64,000 nucleotides of DNA from Shewanella piezotolerans WP3 (GTDB lineage: Bacteria; Pseudomonadota; Gammaproteobacteria; Enterobacterales; Shewanellaceae). Position 1 is the first letter of the stretch, and each line of letters opens with the position of its first letter. Location: NCBI RefSeq assembly GCF_000014885.1, contig NC_011566.1, positions 4,896,501-4,960,500 of the forward strand, read 5' to 3'. Positions 52,109 to 61,600 of the stretch are shown in pieces. The position numbers and the translations under genes were made by a program. Under the pieces are notes generated by a model. That model made no database searches. It worked only from the letters and a program-made list of their open reading frames with translations, and was not told the origin of the DNA.

Positions 52109-53698
52109 ATGAATAATGCCAGACCTATTCGTCGCGCGCTGTTAAGCGTTTCAGATAAAACCGGAATCTTAGAGTTTGCACAAGCGTTGCATGCTCAAGG
52201 TGTTGAGCTACTATCTACTGGTGGCACCGCCCGCCTGTTGGCAGATAATGGTGTGCCTGTCATTGAAGTATCGGATTACACTGGTCACCCAGAAATCATG
52301 GATGGCCGTGTAAAAACTTTGCACCCTAAAGTGCATGGTGGCATTTTAGCGCGTCGCGGTATTGATGAGCTCGTTATGGAGCAAAACAACATCAATCCAA
52401 TCGATTTGGTTGCAGTTAACTTGTACCCGTTTGCAGAAACGGTTGCTAAAGAAGGTTGCACCTTAGCGGACGCTGTCGAAAACATCGACATTGGCGGCCC
52501 AACTATGGTTCGCTCAACGGCAAAAAACCACAAAGATACCACTATCATCGTTAATGCTAGCGACTATGGCCGCGTGATTGCAGAGATGCAAGCAAATGAA
52601 GGTAGCACTACGCTGGAAACGCGTTTCGATCTTGCTATTGCTGCTTTTGAACATACAGCAGCATACGATGGTATGATCGCTAACTACTTTGGCACTAAAG
52701 TTCCTGCTCACAGTAAAGATGAGTGTCACGAAGACTCTAAGTTCCCACGCACATACAACACTCAGCTCGTTAAGAAGCAAGACCTACGCTATGGCGAAAA
52801 CAGCCATCAAACAGCCGCTTTCTATGTTGATACCAACTTAGATGAAGCCTCTGTTGCGACTGCAGTTCAACTGCAAGGCAAGGCACTTTCTTACAACAAC
52901 ATTGCTGATACCGATTCAGCTCTAGAGTGTGTTAAAGAGTTTGACGAGCCAGCATGTGTCATCGTTAAGCACGCTAACCCATGTGGTGTCGCGATTGGTG
53001 ACAACCTACTTGAAGCTTATAACCGCGCATTCCAAACTGATCCAACGTCAGCCTTTGGTGGCATCATCGCCTTTAACGGCGAATTAGATGCAGCCACTGC
53101 TGCAGCCATTGTGGAGCGTCAGTTTGTTGAAGTCATTATTGCACCATCGGTTAGCCAAGCTGCACGCGACGTTGTTGCCGCAAAAGCTAACGTGCGTTTG
53201 CTTGAATGTGGCCAATGGGCAAGCAAAACCACTAGCCTCGATTACAAACGCGTAAATGGTGGCTTATTGCTACAAGATCGCGATCAAGGCATGGTGGGTA
53301 TTGATGATGTGAAAGTCGTTTCTAAGCGTCAGCCTACAGCTAGCGAAATGAAAGATTTAATGTTCTGCTGGAAAGTGGCTAAATTTGTTAAATCAAATGC
53401 CATCGTATATGCCAAGAACAGCATGACAATTGGTGTCGGTGCCGGTCAAATGAGCCGCGTATATAGCGCTAAAGTTGCCGGCATTAAAGCGGCTGATGAA
53501 GGCCTCGTTGTTCAAGACTCAGTCATGGCATCTGATGCATTCTTCCCATTCCGCGACGGTATTGATGCCGCAGCAGAAGCGGGCATTAGCTGTATCATTC
53601 AGCCAGGTGGTTCTATTCGTGACGAAGAGATCATCAACGCTGCAGATGAGCATGGCATGGCAATGGTATTTACCGGCATGCGTCACTTCCGTCATTAA
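52109..53698 (+). CDS. purH: bifunctional AICAR transformylase/IMP cyclohydrolase
   Basis: 529 residues, the standard length. The IMP cyclohydrolase domain is at residues 1-200 (LSVSDKTGILEFAQAL, LLSTGGTARLL, GRVKTLHPKVHGG). The transformylase domain follows (LRYGENSHQTAAFY, CVIVKHANPCGVAIG with the catalytic Lys-His). The end GMAMVFTGMRHFRH is typical. It performs the last two steps of de novo IMP synthesis. It is followed by purD. Confidence 0.97.
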   Translation: MNNARPIRRALLSVSDKTGILEFAQALHAQGVELLSTGGTARLLADNGVPVIEVSDYTGHPEIMDGRVKTLHPKVHGGILARRGIDELVMEQNNINPIDLVAVNLYPFAETVAKEGCTLADAVENIDIGGPTMVRSTAKNHKDTTIIVNASDYGRVIAEMQANEGSTTLETRFDLAIAAFEHTAAYDGMIANYFGTKVPAHSKDECHEDSKFPRTYNTQLVKKQDLRYGENSHQTAAFYVDTNLDEASVATAVQLQGKALSYNNIADTDSALECVKEFDEPACVIVKHANPCGVAIGDNLLEAYNRAFQTDPTSAFGGIIAFNGELDAATAAAIVERQFVEVIIAPSVSQAARDVVAAKANVRLLECGQWASKTTSLDYKRVNGGLLLQDRDQGMVGIDDVKVVSKRQPTASEMKDLMFCWKVAKFVKSNAIVYAKNSMTIGVGAGQMSRVYSAKVAGIKAADEGLVVQDSVMASDAFFPFRDGIDAAAEAGISCIIQPGGSIRDEEIINAADEHGMAMVFTGMRHFRH

Positions 53699-53887
53699 TT
53701 TATAAAGGCTCTAGTTTCTATATATTGGTATCTAAATATTGGATGCTAGAGTTTCTAAAAATTGATTTTTAACGTTTAGAGCAAGCCATTTTTTCTATGT
53801 CAAAGAAAGCACGCACAGCCTATGCCAATACGTGAGCATGCTTGATGCAAAGATAGGAAAAATGGCGCAGCTATAAAAGGTAAAGAT

Positions 53888-55183
53888 ATGAAAGTATTAA
53901 TTATTGGTGGTGGCGGTCGCGAACATGCACTGGCATGGAAAGCGGCGCAATCTGCACAAGTTGAAACGGTATTTGTTGCACCCGGTAATGCCGGCACAAC
54001 ACTAGAGCCAAAGTTGGAAAATGTTGCGATCAATGTTGAAGAGATCTCTGCGTTAGTGGCTTTTGCTTCCGAGCAAAAGGTCGCCATCACCATTGTAGGC
54101 CCTGAAGTACCATTGGCACTAGGCGTGGTTGACGCCTTTAATGAAGCAGGTCTGCCAATATTTGGTCCAACTCAAGGCGCGGCGCAGTTAGAGTCTTCAA
54201 AAGCGTTTACGAAAGACTTTTTAGCTCGCCACAACATTCCTACTGCTGCTTACTCAAACTTTACAGAGATTGAGCCCGCAAAAGCTTACGTTACTGAAAT
54301 GACTGCTAGCACTGGTTTTCCTATCGTCATTAAAGCCGACGGCTTAGCGGCAGGTAAGGGCGTAATCATTGCGGCTGACCAAGCAGAAGCTGATGCAGCA
54401 ATCGAAGATATGCTAGCGGGTAACTTGTTCGGTGAAGCTGGTTCTCGCGTGGTGGTTGAAGAGTTTCTCAAAGGCGAAGAAGCCAGCTTTATCGTGATGG
54501 TTGATGGTAAGAACATTCTTGCTATGGCCAGCAGTCAAGATCATAAAGCGCGTGATAATGGCGATCATGGTCCAAACACTGGCGGCATGGGTGCATACTC
54601 TCCTGCGCCAGTAGTGACTCAAGCTGTTCACGACTGGACAATTGAAAATGTTATTCGGCCAACGGTTGATGGCATGGCCGCTGAAGGCAATGTCTACACA
54701 GGTTTCTTATACGCAGGCTTGATGATTGCACCAGATGGCAGTGCAAAAGTCCTTGAGTACAACTGCCGCTTTGGCGACCCAGAGACTCAACCTATCATGA
54801 TGCGCCTTAAATCGGATCTGGTTGAGCTTTGCTTAGCATCAACCCGTGGTGAACTTGACCAGGTTACTGCCGAGTTTGATTCACGTGCAGCTGTTGGCGT
54901 GGTATTGGCGGCAGGTGGATACCCAAATGCTTACCGCAAACATGATGTGATTGAAGGTCTAGATCTTGGGAATAACAATGCCAAGGTATTCCATGCTGGT
55001 ACCAGTATGAAAGATGGCCATGTTGTGACAAATGGTGGTCGGGTACTTTGCGCAACGGCATTAGGTAATAGCGTAACGGAAGCACAAGCATCGGCTTACC
55101 AACTGGTTGATGCGATCCATTGGGATGACGTGTATTTCCGCACCGATATCGCTTACCGCGCTATCGCAAGAGAAAATAGCTAA
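53888..55183 (+). CDS. purD: phosphoribosylamine-glycine ligase
   Basis: 431 residues, an ATP-grasp enzyme joining glycine to phosphoribosylamine. Landmarks: IIGGGGREHALAWK at 4-17, FGPTQGAAQLESSKAF near 91-106, IKADGLAAGKGV near 146-157, NTGGMGAYSPAP, and EYNCRFGDPETQ near 286-297. It lies 189 bases after purH, in the same order as in many gammaproteobacteria. Terminator follows. Confidence 0.97.
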   Translation: MKVLIIGGGGREHALAWKAAQSAQVETVFVAPGNAGTTLEPKLENVAINVEEISALVAFASEQKVAITIVGPEVPLALGVVDAFNEAGLPIFGPTQGAAQLESSKAFTKDFLARHNIPTAAYSNFTEIEPAKAYVTEMTASTGFPIVIKADGLAAGKGVIIAADQAEADAAIEDMLAGNLFGEAGSRVVVEEFLKGEEASFIVMVDGKNILAMASSQDHKARDNGDHGPNTGGMGAYSPAPVVTQAVHDWTIENVIRPTVDGMAAEGNVYTGFLYAGLMIAPDGSAKVLEYNCRFGDPETQPIMMRLKSDLVELCLASTRGELDQVTAEFDSRAAVGVVLAAGGYPNAYRKHDVIEGLDLGNNNAKVFHAGTSMKDGHVVTNGGRVLCATALGNSVTEAQASAYQLVDAIHWDDVYFRTDIAYRAIARENS

Positions 55184-55209
55184 AACCATAGGCTTTTGCT
55201 AAACCGACT

Positions 55210-55236
55210 AAAGCCCAGTTCTCACTGGGCTTTTTA
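55210..55236 (+). terminator. rho-independent terminator after purD
   Basis: AAAGCCCAGT, TCTC loop, ACTGGGCTTTTT. Confidence 0.92.
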
Positions 55237-55429
55237 TAGATGTATTAATCATTAAAACAATCTAGCCACAACCTGCTTAATAGCACATCAGAGCCATAGC
55301 CTTCTCAGAACGCAGATCAACTAATCAGTATTTTTGTGATCTTGCTAACAAAAAGTTCTACTCTCAAAGCGCAATATGTTTGTTCTAAATAAACACTAGA
55401 GAAACAAATTAATCACTATATAGGGGTAA

Positions 55430-55692
55430 TACCAATCGGTATAAGAAGTTGATCTACTCAGAGTGTTTTTTGGCAAACTAATTCAAGGCGGATAAATGAC
55501 ACAATGGTTATTCCCTTTTGAGTTTATTCAACGTAGAAGTAGGAAGCCAAAAACACTCCTATAGGCGAGTTTTAGCAGCTCTGATGCTGCGTTAATGAAC
55601 TTGAACGTAGAATAACTATGCCCCTCATTCATTGCCTTACCTCAAAGCCACTAAACTCTCGCTGAGCGATCAAATCTTTATACTGGTTGGTA
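55430..55692. repeat. MITE-like repeat, copy C
   Basis: 263 bp, ends TACCAATCGGTATAAG and TATACTGGTTGGTA. Flanked by TAA and TCA. It ends six bases before the ATG of the split small gene, so it now occupies that gene's ribosome-binding region. Confidence 0.9.
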
Positions 55693-55698
55693 TCAATC

Positions 55699-56182
55699 AT
55701 GAAATATTCACTAGGAGATCTTGTCTACCAAGGCGAAACATCTGGCGTGCATAACTGGGATAGTCTATCGGGCACTTCATTTTACTGGCACCCAGACTGG
55801 CTGCATATTGCTGAGAATATGACTGGTCATACACCGGCTATTCCAATGGAGCCACCCGATATTATACCAATCAGTATAAGAAGTTGATCTACTCAGAGCG
55901 TTTTTGGCACGCTAATTCAAGGCGAATAAATGACATAATGGTTATTCCCTTATGAGTTTGTTCAACGCAGAAGTAGCAAGCCAAAAACACTCCTAAAGGC
56001 GAGTTTTAGCGACTTTGATGCTGCGTTAATGAATTTGAACGTAGCATAACTATGCTCTTCATTCATTGCCTTACCTCAAAGTCGCTAAACTCTCGCTGAG
56101 CGATCAAATCTTTATACTGATTGGTATTAAACCAACTAAAGATGATGCAGCTGCGGCCATCGTTAAACATTTAAATAAGTAA
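55699..56182 (+). pseudogene. small gene interrupted by repeat copy D
   Basis: ATG 55699 begins MKYSLGDLVYQGETSG, continuing to PMEPPDI at 55861. Repeat D then intervenes. After it the text KPTKDDAAAAIVKHLNK runs to a TAA at 56180. Removing 55865-56126 plus one copy of the TTA duplication joins GAT-ATT-AAA-CCA in frame, giving a 72-residue protein. The family is not recognised. The gene also has lost its upstream region to copy C. Confidence 0.75.
55865..56126. repeat. MITE-like repeat, copy D, inside a gene
   Basis: 262 bp with ends TACCAATCAGTATAAG and TATACTGATTGGTA. Target duplication TTA at 55862-55864 and 56127-56129. About 27 bp at each end are imperfectly inverted (TTGATC, then CTCAG on both). 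Contains no ORF of its own. Confidence 0.92.
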
Positions 56183-56193
56183 AACCAGCGTTG

Positions 56194-56997
56194 CTACCGG
56201 CCTGATGCAATGGCTTTTTTCGCTATTAGGTCTATCAGGCCTGGGGCAATTATCTTAAAAAACCGCCCTATTCGGCCTCTAAATGAGGTGATCAATAATC
56301 GTTTTCGCAGAGCAATAGCTGGCAACATAAGCTCAGCACACTTTTCTGCGGTCATGATTTTTGATTCTTGCATCGGTGTCTCACCGAGTGGCTTACCTTG
56401 AGCATCTAATGCTCGTTTATGGGTTTGAGTCACTACAAAGTCCGGGCAAATCACCGTCACAGCCACATTATCATTACTCAGTTCGATACGTAACGAATCA
56501 AATAGACCTATCAGTGCATGTTTTGAAGCTGCATAACCAGAGCGTGTCGGAACTCCCGTCATCCCCGTTATGGACGCGACGGCAACAATCTGTCCTTGGC
56601 TCTTTTTTAAGTGCGGAATAGCAGCATGAGAAAGATACGCCGGACCAAGGTAATTAACCTGCATGATCTGCGACAGTACGCTTAAATCTTCAAGTTCATC
56701 AAAACGTGACCACATAGTCATGCCCGCATTGTTCACCAAGATATCTAGCTTATCGAAATGCTCTATACAGGCCGTAATCACCTGACGGCACTGCGATGAA
56801 TCGGATAGATCTGCAACTTGAATGAATGCTTCTGAACCAAGCGTACTAACCTCTTGTTGCAATGAAGCTAAGCGGGATTCATTACGGGCAGTAAGCAACA
56901 ACTTACAGCCAAGCGGGGCCAATGCTAACGCGAGCGCTCGACCAATTCCTTCCGATGCGCCTGTAATTAAAATGACCTTCCCTTTAAGCTGCTCCAT
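56194..56997 (-). CDS. short-chain dehydrogenase/reductase
   Basis: 267 residues from ATG 56997, after AAGGACACTGAG. NAD(P)-binding TGASEGIGRAL near 12-22, NNAGM near 87-91, catalytic Ser in VASITGMTG and YAASKHAL near 155-162 (Tyr and Lys of the YxxxK triad). The C-terminus has a hydrophobic tail (IAPGLIDLIAKKA), typical of the membrane-associated SDRs. Substrate unknown. Confidence 0.9.
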   Translation of the reverse strand: MEQLKGKVILITGASEGIGRALALALAPLGCKLLLTARNESRLASLQQEVSTLGSEAFIQVADLSDSSQCRQVITACIEHFDKLDILVNNAGMTMWSRFDELEDLSVLSQIMQVNYLGPAYLSHAAIPHLKKSQGQIVAVASITGMTGVPTRSGYAASKHALIGLFDSLRIELSNDNVAVTVICPDFVVTQTHKRALDAQGKPLGETPMQESKIMTAEKCAELMLPAIALRKRLLITSFRGRIGRFFKIIAPGLIDLIAKKAIASGR

Positions 56998-57192
56998 CTC
57001 AGTGTCCTTATGATCAATACTCAGTTCTATTAGTAATTTTAAATAACAGTGATTCTGCAACTACATCTAAAATATACACTTTTCCTTATTAAACACCATT
57101 TATCGCAATTGTTATACTTTTGTGATTATTTGGCGATATTCAGGTGAGATCCCTTTGTCATGCTTAATCTATACAGTCAAAGGAGATAAATC

Positions 57193-57894
57193 ATGAACAT
57201 AAATAAACTCACTAAAGCCCTTTTTATCACTAGCCTTATGAGCCTACCGGCATCTGCGGCAGAGCTTGAAATCAGTGTTTCTAACTTAACCCATGGTAAC
57301 TACTTTACACCGCTACTGATTGCAGCACACGATATGGACAGCCACCTTTTCCAAGCGGGTGAAATGGCGACCCCTGCACTACAAAAAATGGCTGAAGGTG
57401 GCGACATCGCCGATTTAGATGCCGCAGTAACTGGGGCTGGCGGAGTGACAGTGGCTAACCCAGCGATGGGGCTACTTGCACCAAGCGCTAAGGTAGACAG
57501 CATCATGCTAGATTCTGGCGACATGACCCACCTTTCCTTAACGGCCATGGTGTTACCAACCAATGATGCCTTTGTTGGTTTAGATGCATGGAAGATCCCA
57601 ACCGAAGCTGGTACATACACTTTTACTGTTAATGCTTACGATGCCGGCACTGAAGCCAATGACGAGATAATTAATGGCGGCGGTGCATCTGGTACCCCAG
57701 GGATCCCAGCAGCACCTGGCGGCGATGGCGGCATGAATGCAACAGGCATCATGGATAACAGCAACAACGATAAAGTGCATATTCACCCTGGCGTATTAGG
57801 TGATACCGATATGGATGGCGGCGCAAGTGACTTAGATAGCCGAGTGCATCGCTGGTTGAATCCTGTTGCTCGAGTGACTGTCATCGTGAAGTAG
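57193..57894 (+). CDS. secreted spondin-domain protein
   Basis: 233 residues: signal peptide ending ASAAE, then the spondin N domain: EISVSNLTHGNYFTPLLIAAHD, LFQAGEMATPALQKMAEGGD, and FTVNAYDAGTEANDEI with the NDK-x-H end (NDKVHIHPGVLGD). Spondin domains bind a divalent ion and mediate adhesion in animals; bacterial function is unknown. AGGAG spacing is ideal. It forms a pair with the next gene, 10 bases on. Confidence 0.88.
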   Translation: MNINKLTKALFITSLMSLPASAAELEISVSNLTHGNYFTPLLIAAHDMDSHLFQAGEMATPALQKMAEGGDIADLDAAVTGAGGVTVANPAMGLLAPSAKVDSIMLDSGDMTHLSLTAMVLPTNDAFVGLDAWKIPTEAGTYTFTVNAYDAGTEANDEIINGGGASGTPGIPAAPGGDGGMNATGIMDNSNNDKVHIHPGVLGDTDMDGGASDLDSRVHRWLNPVARVTVIVK

Positions 57895-57904
57895 GAGAGA
57901 AGCC

Positions 57905-58636
57905 ATGAACTATCCAATAAATATTTTCAAACGTAATGCGATAGCTTTAGTCGCTTTTGCAGCAATCGGGTTAGCAGGTTGTTCCGATAACGACAATGAT
58001 ACGCCGGCACCAATTATCCCGCCTGTGGTTGCGCCAGTGATGCAAGACTATAGCGTCACCGTCACTAACCTAACGGCTAACCAACCCATGTCTCCCGTCG
58101 CAGTCGTTGCCCACACCAATGACAGCACGCTTTGGAGTACAGGCATGCCTGCCAGTGTTGCATTAGAGATATTAGCTGAATCTGGTGATAGCAGTGGTTT
58201 AACTGACGAAACTGGAGTCAATGAGCTAATAAGCGGTGCAGGTATTTTGGTTCCAGGTGGTACTGAAACTATTGCAATCAGTCTTGAGCAAGCCGATGTC
58301 GCTGACCTGTCAGTTGTGACCATGCTGGTTAATACCAATGATGCATTTACTGGAACTACAGGTTTTGATTTGGCAGCGTTAGCGGTTAACGATACAAGTA
58401 CACTACGCGTCATCGCTTACGATGCAGGTACCGAAGCAAACTCTGAAGCCAAAGGGACTATTCCCGGTCCAGCTGATAGTGGTGAAGGCTATAATGCTGC
58501 ACGTGATGACAACGACAAAGTGCACGCTCATCCAGGTGTCATTAGCATGGATGACGGCCTGATGGACTCGGTGTTATCAGCCTCTCATCGTTTCGATAAC
58601 CCTGTACTGTTAATCAAGGTAACTCGTACTAAATAG
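57905..58636 (+). CDS. spondin-domain lipoprotein
   Basis: 243 residues with a lipobox LAGC near 24-28, a low-complexity spacer (NDNDTPAPIIPPVVAPV), then a spondin domain parallel to the upstream one (YSVTVTNLTANQPMSPVAVVAHT, LRVIAYDAGTEANSEAKG, NDKVHAHPGVIS). Its anchor and the neighbour's free form suggest an outer-membrane/secreted pair. Both precede a two-component system and may be its target. Confidence 0.88.
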   Translation: MNYPINIFKRNAIALVAFAAIGLAGCSDNDNDTPAPIIPPVVAPVMQDYSVTVTNLTANQPMSPVAVVAHTNDSTLWSTGMPASVALEILAESGDSSGLTDETGVNELISGAGILVPGGTETIAISLEQADVADLSVVTMLVNTNDAFTGTTGFDLAALAVNDTSTLRVIAYDAGTEANSEAKGTIPGPADSGEGYNAARDDNDKVHAHPGVISMDDGLMDSVLSASHRFDNPVLLIKVTRTK

Positions 58637-58726
58637 TGTGAATTTGCAAATTGATTAAAAATTTATCGAAATAAAAGCTCTTAAAGGTGGGTCTTGTTAA
58701 AAAGGGACCGCCTTCGGGAGCTAGGC

Positions 58727-59464
58727 ATGAACGGATCAACGACCAATTTTTCAGCTGTTTCAAGCAAGACCATATTATTGATTGAAGATGAGCAAGACTT
58801 AGCCAAGCTAGTCATGCTTAACCTGAAAAGCATGAACCATGCAGTTATTCACTGTGTAACGTTACAGCAGGCTAGCCAAGTGATTGCCACCAAGCAGATA
58901 GATCTTATCCTGATGGATAGAATGCTACCTGATGGGGATGGAATCACTCTTTGTCAACAGATCCGCCAAGACGGTAATGAGCTACCTTGCATGTTGTTGA
59001 CTGCGAAGGATTCGGAAGCTGATATTGTCTTAGGGCTTGAATCTGGTGCAGATGATTATCTGGTTAAACCCTTTAGCGTGTTAGAGCTAAGAGCTAGGGT
59101 AAAAGCATTATTAAGGCGTGGAACACAAATAGCCCATCAAGATGAGTCGTTGGAGTTCAACGGTATTAGCATTAACTGTAATACCCGTGAGGTTATTGCT
59201 TTTAATGAAACATTAGAACTCACAGCCAGAGAGTTTGATCTTCTGCTCTATTTGGCTCAGCACCCAAAGCAGGTATTCAGCCGTATGCAGCTTTTGGAAG
59301 CAGTGTGGGGTTACTCCTATTCAGGCTACGAACATACCGTAAATAGCCACATCAACCGCCTGCGTAATAAGTTGGCGAGAAATGCTTGCACCACAGACTT
59401 AGTCAAAACAGTTTGGGGGGTCGGTTATAAATTTGCCCCACCAGCGAACCAAGCTGCATCTTGA
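58727..59464 (+). CDS. OmpR-family response regulator
   Basis: 245 residues from ATG 58727, with GGGAG seven bases upstream; the TTG 58694 is not needed. Receiver domain (LLIEDEQDLAKLV near 18-30, phospho-acceptor in LILMDRMLPDGDG, LTAKDS, YLVKPF) and winged-helix DNA-binding domain (LTAREFDLLLYLAQHP, HTVNSHINRLRNKL, VWGVGYKF). Pairs with the sensor kinase downstream. Confidence 0.95.
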   Translation: MNGSTTNFSAVSSKTILLIEDEQDLAKLVMLNLKSMNHAVIHCVTLQQASQVIATKQIDLILMDRMLPDGDGITLCQQIRQDGNELPCMLLTAKDSEADIVLGLESGADDYLVKPFSVLELRARVKALLRRGTQIAHQDESLEFNGISINCNTREVIAFNETLELTAREFDLLLYLAQHPKQVFSRMQLLEAVWGYSYSGYEHTVNSHINRLRNKLARNACTTDLVKTVWGVGYKFAPPANQAAS

Positions 59465-59513
59465 TGCTGGGCATGAAGACTGAATAATTGCGGGCTAAGC
59501 AGGAGAGCACAAT

Positions 59514-61055
59514 ATGAGAAGTTTGTTTAGCCGTATATTACTCGCGGCGACCTTAGTGATTTTTATTCTTTTCATCGCTCTATGGCAGTGGTTGCAGTTT
59601 AGCCAAGAGTTTAGCCGCAATCAGATCCAGCAATCACTTCACCGCGAACTCGCCGAACATATGGCGCATATTAATCCGCTACTCTCTAAAGGAATCACTT
59701 CAGATGCAGCATTGAAAGAAGCCTTTCATGATTTCATGCTACTAGGCCCAAGCTTCGAAATTTATACCTTAGATAATCAGGGGCTAGTTATTGCCTATGA
59801 TGCTAAGGAGGAGAAAATCAAACAGCAACAGGTTGATACTGATACCATTGAGCAGTTTATTCAAGGTGTTAACTTACCGATATTAGGCACCGATCCACGC
59901 TCAAAGCAGAAAGATAAAATTTTCTCAGCCGCAAAACTACTTACACCAAGCGGGCAGCAGACTGGATACCTTTATGTCATCATTGGTGGGGAAGACTTTG
60001 ATAGCTGGCAGAGTATTGTCAGTGAGCATCAAGCACCACAGTTTTGGACCACTGCTATTTTGATTGCCATTGGCTTTGCAATCATTTTATTTATCCTGCT
60101 GCTTAAACTTTTTACTGCGCCACTTAGCAGACTCGAAAGTGATCTACGTTTAGTTGCTGCCCAACAGCTCAACTCTGGGGTGACACTACCGGGAAAATAT
60201 ACCGGCAGTAGCGAAATCAATCAGCTCAGTCAGCATATCAATACACTGCTACAAGCGTTGAGCTTGCAACATCAAGCAATCAATAGACAACAAGAGGAGC
60301 GGCATGAATTTATGCTGCACCTGTCCCACGATTTGAAAACGCCGCTCACCTCACTACAGGGTTATATCGACACTTGGTTATTATTGCCACCTCATGAACG
60401 TAGCAGTGACTTAATTGAGATAGCCGCTAATTCAAGTCAACACTTGCAACAATTACTGGGGCAGATGCTGGAACTTGCCGCACTAGAGAATGGCCAAGTG
60501 AAACCGCAGTGGCAACAAATAAAACTTCAAGAGGTGCTGGATGAATTACAGCAAACGTTCGCTCCGCGCGCCAATGGAAAAAACATTCTATTGGACTTTG
60601 AAGACGCCCTAAGTCTTTATATCAATACCGATAGACAGCTGCTACTGCGCATCCTCAATAATCTCGTCGATAATGCAATACGCTACACCCCAGAACAGGG
60701 TGTCATCAGTATCAAGACGATAGCGAATAAATCCAGTGGAACAACCTGGCTGCAGGTCAGTGATAATGGCTCTGGAATGCACAAGCATGAACTTGCAGCG
60801 CTTAAGCAGATGACGCAAAAACCTATGGCTATGACAGCCAAGCAAAGTGCCTTGCCGCAACTGGGTGTTGGACTCGCAATTGTCAGACAGTTGCTGGCCA
60901 TTTTAAAGTGTGATATTCAAATTGACAGCCAACCAGGTAAAGGTAGTTGCTTTAGAATTGAGCTACAGACTCGGCCACAGCTAATTGATGAACAAGCCAG
61001 TGCCGACAAGCCATTCAATGCTGAGGATGGTTTCGAAAATAGCGTTCATCAATGA
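59514..61055 (+). CDS. sensor histidine kinase
   Basis: 513 residues: membrane helix 7-27, a periplasmic domain (about 30-175), a second helix (about 180-202), HAMP-like linker, dimerisation helix with the phospho-accepting HLSHDLKTPLTSL near 273-285, and an ATPase domain (NLVDNAIRYTPEQG N-box, VSDNGSGM, GVGLAIVRQLL). The sensed signal is unknown; the neighbouring spondin genes may give a hint. Partner of the regulator upstream. Confidence 0.95.
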   Translation: MRSLFSRILLAATLVIFILFIALWQWLQFSQEFSRNQIQQSLHRELAEHMAHINPLLSKGITSDAALKEAFHDFMLLGPSFEIYTLDNQGLVIAYDAKEEKIKQQQVDTDTIEQFIQGVNLPILGTDPRSKQKDKIFSAAKLLTPSGQQTGYLYVIIGGEDFDSWQSIVSEHQAPQFWTTAILIAIGFAIILFILLLKLFTAPLSRLESDLRLVAAQQLNSGVTLPGKYTGSSEINQLSQHINTLLQALSLQHQAINRQQEERHEFMLHLSHDLKTPLTSLQGYIDTWLLLPPHERSSDLIEIAANSSQHLQQLLGQMLELAALENGQVKPQWQQIKLQEVLDELQQTFAPRANGKNILLDFEDALSLYINTDRQLLLRILNNLVDNAIRYTPEQGVISIKTIANKSSGTTWLQVSDNGSGMHKHELAALKQMTQKPMAMTAKQSALPQLGVGLAIVRQLLAILKCDIQIDSQPGKGSCFRIELQTRPQLIDEQASADKPFNAEDGFENSVHQ

Positions 61056-61080
61056 TAGTTCATCGACTCGACGCAAATAA

Positions 61081-61112
61081 AACAGCCGACTGCATACAGC
61101 GTCGGCTGTTTA
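61081..61112 (+). terminator. terminator after the kinase gene
   Basis: AACAGCCGAC, loop, GTCGGCTGTT followed by TAAAT; a 10-bp perfect stem. Confidence 0.75.
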
Positions 61113-61164
61113 AATCTTAGCGACGTATATGTATAGCTAACACCAAGCGGTATTACAGATACAG

Positions 61165-61377
61165 CTAAAACACACCTTTAAATACTTTTCTCAACTTAGG
61201 GAAAGCAAGACTAATAAACACACCAAACAAGCTCATCCACATCAATATTACCAATACCGCAGTCATATAGATCCCCATTTCAGTATCAGCATTCGCAACA
61301 TAAAAGTAATGGCTGCCCTGTAGCAAACCAATAAAAATGGCTAAACAGATAGCACTAAAAAGAATAGGTAGTTTCAT
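61165..61377 (-). CDS. small two-helix membrane protein
   Basis: 70 residues with two hydrophobic segments (PILFSAICLAIFIGLLQ and TAVLVILMWMSLFGVFISLAF) and a basic C-terminal tail (KLRKVFKGVF). Upstream GGCGAC gives a weak binding site. Not recognised; convergent with the kinase gene. Confidence 0.6.
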   Translation of the reverse strand: MKLPILFSAICLAIFIGLLQGSHYFYVANADTEMGIYMTAVLVILMWMSLFGVFISLAFPKLRKVFKGVF

Positions 61378-61555
61378 AATTGTCGCCTCTTAACGTAGGT
61401 TTTAATTTGATGGATTGATAATAAAACACTGCAATCACTACCTAAAGTTAGTAACCATCTGTAATCCAGATACTTGCTAGCTTTGTGATTTTCTTAATTT
61501 AACCTAATGCATTTTAGCGATGCTTGATAGCCCAACCATGCCAATTTTTGGCAAT

Positions 61556-61582
61556 AAAAAAGCGAGCCATTGGCTCGCTTTA
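61556..61582 (-). terminator. rho-independent terminator after hemE
   Basis: AAAGCGAGCCA, TGGCTCGCTTT; on the minus strand the hairpin is followed by a T-run. Confidence 0.85.
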
Positions 61583-61600
61583 ATCATCACGACAAGTAGA

